Of a stretch of DNA of 64,000 nt, positions 57,201-64,000 are shown in pieces. The DNA comes from Liopterus haemorrhoidalis (Eukaryota; Arthropoda; Insecta; Coleoptera; Dytiscidae): assembly GCA_963971575.1 (NCBI GenBank), contig OZ020611.1, forward strand, positions 241,328,654 to 241,392,653, given 5' to 3'. Each line of letters opens with the position of its first letter. The first letter of the stretch is position 1. Position numbers and translations under genes: made by a program. Under the pieces are notes generated by a model, which saw only the letters and a list, made by a program, of their open reading frames with translations, searched no databases and was not told where the DNA came from.

Positions 57201-60200
57201 TTTACGACGATTTACAACTTCCTCGATTTCAAGTTTTGTTATTAATTAAACATTGTCTGAAGTAGGTGGAAATCTGTTGAACGATAATTCAGGGCTCCTC
57301 TTTTTTGTTGACTTGCACATAGGTACACAACTTCCTGTCAATAACAAAGGAGATATTTTAAGTTTTTTATTAAATTTTAACTGCGAAACTCCTCCTTAGA
57401 ATAAAATTTTTGTTATGCCACGTACCCTAGGTTCGAATCCTGGTTTTACTATATCATGGTACGAAATTTCGTGCAAATATATCCAGCCGTTTTTATCCAG
57501 AAATTCCAGATGGCTACTTGCTTTACGAATCCTAAAATTTTAATGAATTGCGGAAAAATTTAATGAAAAATATAAATACCTTCAGACTGAGTGTCTTCTT
57601 TTTGATCATCAGTTTTAGCATCGATAACAACTGTATCACTAAACTGATCATTCTGTCTACTGGCAATATATCTCACAAAATCCAATGTTGCCAATTCAGC
57701 ACTTGGATCTTTATCTTCCTTTTTCTCTCCCTGGATCTCACTCTGAGCAAACCTACTTTGTAAACCATCCTTCAACACCACCTTTGGAGTCTCTTCACTT
57801 CTGTTTTCTTCTGGGATTTTGGTTTTAGCATCTATCGTGATTGGTACGACTGTTTTAATGTAGTGGGGGATTTGGACGTCCTTGTTGACTGGGATTTGGA
57901 TGAAGTTTAGGTGAGGTGGTAATTCTTTTGGGATTTCTTGTGTTGGTAGATGATATTGGAGAGGAATATGTTGAAGATTGTTTTCTTGGGGTGGTACTAC
58001 ACCGATTGGAACGTATTGGGTTTGGTAGACGGTTTGAATTGGTTGGCGAACCTGAAATATTTGAGGAATATTAACGAACATGTATTTTTTAAGATCTTAC
58101 TAGTATAATATAGTTAAAACCATAATTTCAATGAGTTATGTATACAACTGTCATCCAAAACTACCTCCGGTCAAATTTTTGGTTGACAGTTCTGTACTTT
58201 TCAGTCGTACCAACTACCAACTTTTTAGTTTTTGTTTACAACTTAACTTTTAGTAGTTTATTAAGTTGATAAGAAGTTTATTTAGAACATATAATTAAAT
58301 ATAAACTTAGCACAATTAAACAATATTTATAAATTGGTTTACTATAACCAAATTGTTATCTGCCACCTGAACCTAAAAATTTTTAAGTTGGCAATGAAAA
58401 GTAAACGAAGATGGAACGTATAAAATATATCACTGTCTCTTATTTTTCCCCCCACTATATTCTGTAGTATCAAATGTTGAAATGAGTTGGATAGTATTGA
58501 AAAAAGTATAGTGTAGAATGGACTTAACACTAGTATTTCAATTATATTACGTCAACTATGACGGGTGATCATTTATCTGGTTTGACTATGTTAAGTGTGT
58601 AGAAGGAAAAAATTACTAATAATAGAGATTTTATAGAAAAACTCATTAATGCCAATTTTCCAGTGATTGCAGACGCCTTCAATATCTATTTAAATAATGT
58701 TCTGTATTTCTGACAGTTTATTAAATAAATTATAAAATATTTTTAAAAAACTATTTACTCTTTTATATTTCGCCCTCCTTGAAATAATTTTGCGGGCACC
58801 GATGTCTACATACCTGATTTTGTGCCAATAATCTTTCAACAAACACAGGCTGGCCATAATTTTGGACTTGTTGGCTTTGTTGCTTCTTTCCAAATTCTCC
58901 TCCATGATATCTCACTGGCCTAACATTTTCCACATCTTGGACATTTTGTTCTTGTAAATTCTTCACCAGCAATACATTTTGAGGACTGTATACTTCTTGA
59001 TTCTGGACACTAATACCTTTAAAGTAACATATTATCATAAAAAAAAAAAAAAAACTCTAGTTGGCTTGGGATTTTTATGAAGGTAAATCTTGAACCAAAT
59101 GTTAAAATTTGCACTTAAAATCTCCAAATTATAAAATTTAAACAAAAAATTAAGCTGATAGTAGCTTAATAGTAAAACATGTGCCCTGCATTCCTAAGGT
59201 CTCGGGTTTGTATCCTGTTCAGGCATGAAATTTTCATCACGAAAAATTACAATTGTCCTGGCTAATTACCTTAGTAGCAAAGACCGTAAACATGAAATAA
59301 AAAAATAAAAGAAAAACCAAAACGTTTTGCTAAAAAAAAACAAAATACGTTAATTTTCCATGCCCTGCTGAGATTTCTTTTTTATTACCTTAGTAGCAAA
59401 GACCATAAACAAGAAAAAAAAGAACGAATCGTGTTACTAAAAAAAAACAATATACCTTAATTTTCCATGGCCTGCTGAGATTTCTTTTTATGAACAAGCG
59501 TTAAAACATATACTGATATTTATTTTAATTTGTACACAAGTGTACGTAATTACAAGATGCGCACGCAACAAGCTATAGTCTATCTCAGAAAGACTGATAG
59601 TAATAAAATTTATTATTTGTAAAAAGTTATTGTTTTTTCACACAGAAGCGGCCCACAAAATATGAATAGTTCGAAACGAAATATTGTTAAAAACAACCGA
59701 GTTTGCCGCACATCTTATATGGGAATACGAACTAGGGTTAAACACAATAGATCATAAAAATTTGACCCTAAAATTTTGAGGAAAAATATGGTGACAGGCT
59801 TGCGTTTAATAAAATGATAAATAGTAATATAGAAATACACAAAACCAATTTAAACGTGTTTAAAATGTGCACGCCACTGGTAACTGCCTGACAAAAAGAT
59901 TTATTAATATCAGTCTTTCTGAGATAGACTATAGTTTTCCAGTTAGCCAGTTAAACAAGGTCAGCTCGAAAAAAAAAAATAGAAAGAATAATCAGATCAA
60001 AAATTCTTGTTGAACTGTCTTATAACCTATTTACAATCCTCGCCTACTGCTCGGTTGGTAAATGTCGTCCTTGTGTAATATAGCCTCCATTATATGCTTA
60101 TTAAATAAAATAGTATTTTTCAACAATACAAAAAAACATTTTCCATAAACTGATTTGATCAAAAATTTCTATTGAACTATGTCGGCAATGTATACCATCA

Positions 60201-60939
60201 ATGTAATTGTTGGAATTAGCATTGTCCTCTGAGAAAAAGGGCATGGGACAAAATTTTCTTGACATTTATGCCGAAAAACTGCCGTTTAGTGTACAAATAT
60301 TTGCGGTTTCAATTATTAAATAAAGGTTTGGTTCATACACAATTTTGGGGGGCTCAATCTGTGAACCATCCCCCTGGGTGCGCGCCTGGTTCATCGCATT
60401 GTTTTTATTATGTGTGAAAATTCACCCTTCATATCAATTTTTTGTTTAATACCTGAATTTCTTAATTTCAAGTTAGCCTGCTGCAGTTCTCCTTGTGGTT
60501 GATAAAAAATCATATTCTGATCATCCGGGAAAGCACTCTTCATCAGAAATTTCGGTACGAACGGTGAATACGGTTGGGTGTAAGTGGTTTGAAGTCCAAT
60601 ATACTCTGGTTGACCGTTCAAAATGTAGAACCTTTGGCCAGGTTTCTGAGTCTTCTGGATATCTTGCGGTTTCTCTGCTTCTACCAAAACTTCTGCTTCT
60701 GAAGGTTTTGCAGAATCTGGTTTTTCTTTAATTTGACTAAGAATTTCTGAAAATTAAAATAAGGTTCAATATTCGAGGTAGGCGCCAAAGGTTTTTGGTT
60801 TAACTATATTTCAAAGGTGATAGAATTTAAACCGATTTTTACCAAAAGTTGATCAACTCGTGCCATTGATGTCAGAAGCTTATGCAGAAATATGCAGTTT
60901 CATAAAAATCCTTTTAGCCGAATTTGCTCTGCACGTGTA

Positions 60940-61006
<67 letters not shown>

Positions 61007-63746
61007 GGACAGACAGACCGACAGACATCATGCTAAAAATAGTCAAAACGTTATGTAGGGACCTCAATTCGTGGAGATCCATCGAAAAATTATTGAAAAA
61101 AATAACATTAAATTACAAATAATTACTTTAGCTATTTTTTTGTATTAAATTTGGTTATTAATGTACAATTTTCTTTTAGACAAAGATGCCATTTTTTTAG
61201 ATGATACACTGACAGATCAATATATTATCACTGAAGAACAGGCCGAAAGATAGACGGACCAGAATACCAATAAAAAAAAAGATCAATAATGTAATTTAAA
61301 CTCATCTTTTCATATTAAAAAATTTCTTTCAAATGAATTCTAAATAAATTTGACCTACCACTTTTTGACGGTCCATCAGGTATTGGAATATTATTTTCAG
61401 AAAACCAAGAGAAGATGGCGTTGACCAGGCCTTGTGGAGGAGCTGTGAACCTGGTGGTGGCCGCTGGAGTCACCTCTGGAGTTGGCTGGGGATTTATTAT
61501 AAACTGTGGAGCAGTTGCTGCTGGCACTGTTGGATAGTAGATAAGCTCATTCTGGGTATGACCACTAAAAGAAATATTGTTCAATTTTTAAGTAATCAAA
61601 ATTAATGTGAAAAATGAAAATAAGTTCTTATCTTATATTAGTTATCTTATATATAATTAAAAAAGTATTATATTAGTTAAAATAAATAAAAGAATAAATA
61701 ACACTGGTCAACAAATTTAAACTTTTTTTTGCTGACTTAGATCTGATACTTGTTTTTAACTAATATTGAGGTGCTGATTTCAAAAATGTTAACAGTTTCT
61801 GCCTATCACGTAAATTTTTTGTTCTATCGTATTTTGACTTTTTTCACCTTTTCACGTTCTGATATACGTCTACTTTAATTTCAACTTCGTTGTTGTGGTC
61901 CAATATATTTCGTAGGAACGCCTTACATGCAGGTACTTGTTATAGACCTTTTTACAACGGCGGGGGTTGCAAGGTCAAGGGTAAGCTACTTAGTATGACC
62001 GCTGCATCCATTAATTGTTCAGGTTGTACTTGTTGTTCAATAAGTTTCCCAGAAAAGGCTTAGTTGCAAGTACCTGACAGCAACATTTTTGCAATGGCGG
62101 TAAGGGGAAACAGTATCAGGGGTAATGTACTTAGCAGCCTACATCCTTAAATGGTCAGTTGTTTCATTCAAATCGAACGTCTTAGACTTGTTTGGTATAA
62201 ATTAGTGTTTTGAATTTTATACAAGCAAGTATAAAATTGTATTAAGTTTTTATTATCATCATCTGCGGTGCAACATGAGCGTGAAACTTCATTTTTTAAA
62301 CAGTCATCTTGACAAATTTCCTGTCAATCTTGGAGATGTTAGTGACTTGGAGTTTAGTAACAGGGTGGACGTTTCCATCAGGATTTAAAAGAAATGGAGA
62401 GACGTTATCAAGGAAGGTGGGATACTCACATGATGGCTGACTACTGTTGGATTATTAAAAGAGACTTATCGGGAATGGTGCACTCCAGAAGATCTTACAA
62501 ACGACCATTTAATCCTTAAATTATTTTGTATTTTTATTTTAACACTCCAATGCATTAAAATGTAATTAAAACTGTTCTCATTTTCTTTCTTTGACTATAA
62601 ATAAAATTTTAAGAATATTTTCTAATTATTTAGTCCTTATTGTTCGTCAAATTTGTACCAATTACAGTATCGACGTCTAAAATTAAACGATAATAGCATT
62701 ATTTGGCCGAAAATATTTATTTGTTGTAGAGCAAAAATCTGATGTGATTCGCAAAAACTGATGTGATATTTTAATTAAGCAGCACCAAATTAGTAAGAAA
62801 CAAGTCTTAAGCCTGTAATACATGATGCGATTTCTCGTTTTGAATCTCGTTACAGGCTTTAGATGTAAGTCAGCAAAATTTGTGTTGACCAGTGTAATAG
62901 GCGCTCGGATTTCTGTGTTTTAAAATTAAATTTGCTAATTTTCTATTGAGAAAACTGTATATTTGTAGACAGAATATTGTATATTATATACTTATAAAAT
63001 AAAATACTATTTAGTATATTTTTTGCAAAAATCGTGTGAAAATAAAGATATTTTTGTAAAACTACTGTTAGTTCATTAATCTATGTCTTAAGAGCTTCTT
63101 TTGGTACGGGACAATATTTTTTAAAAACATAATTATTTAAATCCACGACCCAAAAAATCGATATTTTTGGAAAACGTAATCTGATTCCTGTTGAATTTCG
63201 GTTCCTATCAATGTACATTTTTGATACTTTTTAGACAAACCACTTTTGGAGAGAAAAAAAAAATAGATTTATTCAAAAATATTTTTTTTTTATTTATCCG
63301 CAATTTAAGAGGTTAAATTTGATACCCCATTTAAGTTTTTTTTTTGCGTTGAATATATATTTGGTTATATTTTTACCGCGATGTATTTTTTCTCTGGTGT
63401 TCCTATATGTGAGTTGAAAATTTGTAGAAGAATGCTTCAAATTTTCGAAGAAGTTTCAAATATCTTGGTCCAGCCGTTTGGCCACAATTTCTACCGTACA
63501 GAAAAAACGGTATAAGATCTTTTAGTCATACCTAAAACACCGTAAAAAGCAATATAATCTTGTTGAAATAATTACATACCTCTGAATGGACTTTGGGATT
63601 GGTGTAAGATATTGTAGATAAGGGTGCAGTCCTGACTTCACATACTGCGGCTGTGGATAGTAAAACAGCTGGCCAGGAGATAACTGTGCAGGCAATGGCA
63701 CTCCATACGTCGACGCCAGGACCGTCAGTAATGCTATATACAGCAT
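54226..63746 (-). CDS. Secreted Pro/Gln-rich insect protein with GPGGIA (DUF4774-like) C-terminus
   Basis: Six coding exons join in frame: 63746-63580, 61564-61359, 60746-60453, 59016-58814, 58051-57580 and 54443-54226. All have GT-AG borders, for about 519 residues. It starts with a signal peptide (MLYIALLTVLASTYG) and PLPAQLSPGQLFYYPQPQYV. The middle is Tyr/Pro/Gln-rich (NELIYYPTVPAATAPQF, VYQTQYVPIGVVPPQENN) with VVPITIDAKTK and Glu/Lys-rich stretches. The last exon reads AGIALAGPGGIAATAPRGTA and LAGEKGLAISSPRATAVAGP. This resembles DUF4774-type repeats of insect extracellular or cuticle-associated proteins. Function is unknown and an extracellular matrix role is inference. The 5' leader appears to be spliced (acceptor at 63751). 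Introns host a pogo, a Tc1, a SINE, a MITE, the CTGT repeat and the 1.2-kb element at 61702. Part of exon 2 is copied at 38154-38286. Confidence 0.88.
54655..55337. mobile_element. Deleted pogo/Tigger element in the last intron
   Basis: The TIRs ACAGTGGTACCTTGACTTAC and the right inverse ACAGTGGTGCCTTGACTTAC are flanked by TA. The plus-strand stretch near 54860-54990 encodes HFRNIVKGRMKQTALDRFL, the C-terminal tail typical of pogo/Tigger transposases. The DDE domain and CENP-B-like part are deleted. Confidence 0.88.
55416..57004 (+). mobile_element. Tc1-like element, full length but inactivated
   Basis: The TIRs begin CAGTATTGGCCATAAAGAT at both ends, with TA at 55414-55415 and 57005-57006. 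The 1589-bp length and a single transposase gene fit Tc1. It lies in the last intron of the 54-64 kb gene, on the opposite strand. Confidence 0.93.
55699..56742 (+). pseudogene. Tc1 transposase with the catalytic Glu codon changed to stop
   Basis: From MGRSKTVSSEIRNLIISGFK the paired helix-turn-helix region runs with an early stop (after NLKA) and then continues ENSSTRTIRRRLVSEGLFSR. The first Asp is in IFSDESKFNLF, the second in FQHDNDTKHSS. SPDLNPI is followed by TAA (56554-56556), then NLxEIVNRKIRNK. Exactly 34 residues separate the second Asp from the stop, so TAA has replaced the Glu of DD34E. A frameshift also lies near 56198-56266. Not functional. Confidence 0.9.
57410..57445 (+). repeat. 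Isolated box-B-like tRNA fragment
   Basis: TAGGTTCGAATCCTGG resembles a tRNA T-arm/box B, but no box A or cloverleaf surrounds it. It is probably the end of a SINE head. Confidence 0.35.
59157..59310 (+). mobile_element. tRNA-derived SINE, family 2, copy 2
   Basis: Head AGTAGCTTAATAGTAAAACA and box-B-like GGGTTTGTATCCTG, body AATTGTCCTGGCTAATTACC, A-rich tail. More diverged than the copy at 12862-13015. Located in an intron of the 54-64 kb gene. Confidence 0.8.
59269..59490 (+). repeat. Tandem duplication of about 110 bp starting at the SINE tail
   Basis: Blocks 59269-59380 and 59385-59490 share ACCTTAGTAGCAAAGACC, the AACAAWATACSTTAATTTTC segment and CCTGCTGAGATTTCTTTTT. The duplication includes the end of the SINE body. 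Confidence 0.82.
59573..59934. mobile_element. MITE with about 35-bp TIRs and TA target
   Basis: The ends TATAGTCTATCTCAGAAAGA (then CTGATA, TAATAAA) are inverted copies of each other and consistent with TA duplication, hence Tc1/mariner-related. There is no coding capacity. Confidence 0.85.
60826..61087 (-). repeat. CTGT-rich dispersed repeat, copy in intron
   Basis: Inverse of 8873-9470 from the GATGGATCTCCACGAATTGA start through the (GACA)n tract (60941-61027) to the ATCAATGGCACGA region. The tract has about 20 units and is the longest microsatellite in the window. Confidence 0.85.
61702..62894. mobile_element. DNA-transposon remnant, CACTGGTCAAC ends, TAA duplication
   Basis: The ends CACTGGTCAACAAATTTAAA and the right inverse CACTGGTCAACACAAATTTT share GCTGACTTA a little inside. 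TAA lies on both sides (61699-61701, 62895-62897). Inside, 62275-62520 (+) encodes in broken frames MSVKLHFLNSHLDKFPVNLG, then DLKEMERRYQ, then HMMADYCWIIKRD. This is a segment I have seen in many arthropod transposon-type proteins but cannot name. It lies in intron 1 of the 54-64 kb gene. Confidence 0.75.
62810..62858. mobile_element. 49-bp miniature of the AGCCTGTAATAC MITE
   Basis: Contains the first 42 bp of the 25402-25683 MITE joined to a stub TACAGGCT of the other end. TTA flanks both sides (62807-62809 and 62859-62861). It sits 36 bp inside the right end of the 61702-62894 element. Confidence 0.85.
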
Positions 63747-63885
63747 TTTGTCTACAAAATAAAATTTTCTTATTTACATGATACAAGTTACAGTGTAAAG
63801 TTGCCTTTCTTTCATGGTGTCTTCACACAAATCGGCTTTCTTCCATATAGTGCCGTAGAGTAAGGTCGAGAAAGGAATAACTTAC

Positions 63886-63950
63886 CTTCTCATTTGATTT
63901 GGTGGATACACTAAAGAACCCAAAACTTTTTCTTAAGGGGTTTTTTGAAA
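63886..63950 (-). promoter_or_regulatory. Probable 5' untranslated exon and TATA region of the secreted-protein gene
   Basis: A consensus donor (GAAG then GTAAGT) ends at 63886 and an acceptor (TTTTGTAG) at 63752 would join to the 5-nt leader ACAAA before the start codon at 63746. TATATA on the minus strand at 63983-63978 lies about 30 bp upstream of the likely transcription start near 63950. The exon 5' limit is a guess. Confidence 0.45.
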
Positions 63951-64000
63951 ATTCAGGATTTTTCTTAAGGGCTCACGTATATAATCTTTTAATTAAACGA

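Noticed and set aside
60892..61122. Frame encoding a repeated Arg-Thr-Asp-Arg-Gln pattern
   Set aside because: Pure translation of the (GACA)n microsatellite in the CTGT-rich repeat.

Overview
This window is AT-rich nuclear DNA from an arthropod, most likely an insect. The evidence is spliced genes with GT-AG introns, mariner/Tc1, PIF-Harbinger, hAT, piggyBac, pogo and Helitron DNA transposons, non-LTR retrotransposons, tRNA-derived SINEs, TTAGG-like interstitial repeats and a secreted-protein gene with insect-type GPGGIA repeats. The order cannot be fixed from this sequence alone. There is no prokaryotic, organellar or CRISPR organisation.

Three host-type genes stand out, all on the minus strand. 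(1) An intronless 541-codon reading frame (15232-16857) has a clear NB-ARC/STAND ATPase domain. (2) A complete four-exon SUMF1 (formylglycine-generating enzyme) gene lies at 46006-48338, with both active-site cysteines. (3) A six-coding-exon gene for a secreted, Pro/Gln-rich protein of about 519 residues lies at 54226-63746. Its C-terminus has the GPGGIA repeats of DUF4774-type insect proteins, and its introns are packed with transposons.

The rest is layered mobile DNA. 1-8 kb: two copies of a DUF4817-type mariner (an intact third copy is at 41.85-43.16 kb) and a mariner split by a LINE with a 7-bp target duplication. 8.2-10 kb: a hAT with a perfect 8-bp duplication. 10-15 kb: hAT and LINE remnants, including an I-type LINE with an intact RNase H. 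17-19 kb: a PIF-Harbinger deletion derivative that keeps MADF/BESS exons. 24-34 kb: a LINE broken by a 2.4-kb hAT that contains a piggyBac-type MITE, a palindromic MITE and a 115-bp perfect inverted repeat with hammerhead-ribozyme-like cores, and broken again by a non-autonomous Helitron. Two further Helitrons follow, one inverted. 34.4-39.8 kb: a mutator-like MITE, Harbinger and Tc1 remnants, a segmental duplication and a captured exon-intron fragment of the 54-64 kb gene. 44.4-45.5 kb: another Harbinger deletion derivative. 49-57 kb: THAP/P-like, mellifera-type mariner, pogo/Tigger and Tc1 elements.

The signals most worth pursuing are the NB-ARC gene, the family of hammerhead-like inverted repeats, and the captured gene fragment beside a Helitron. 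Splice sites were placed by consensus and reading-frame continuity only. No database search was possible.
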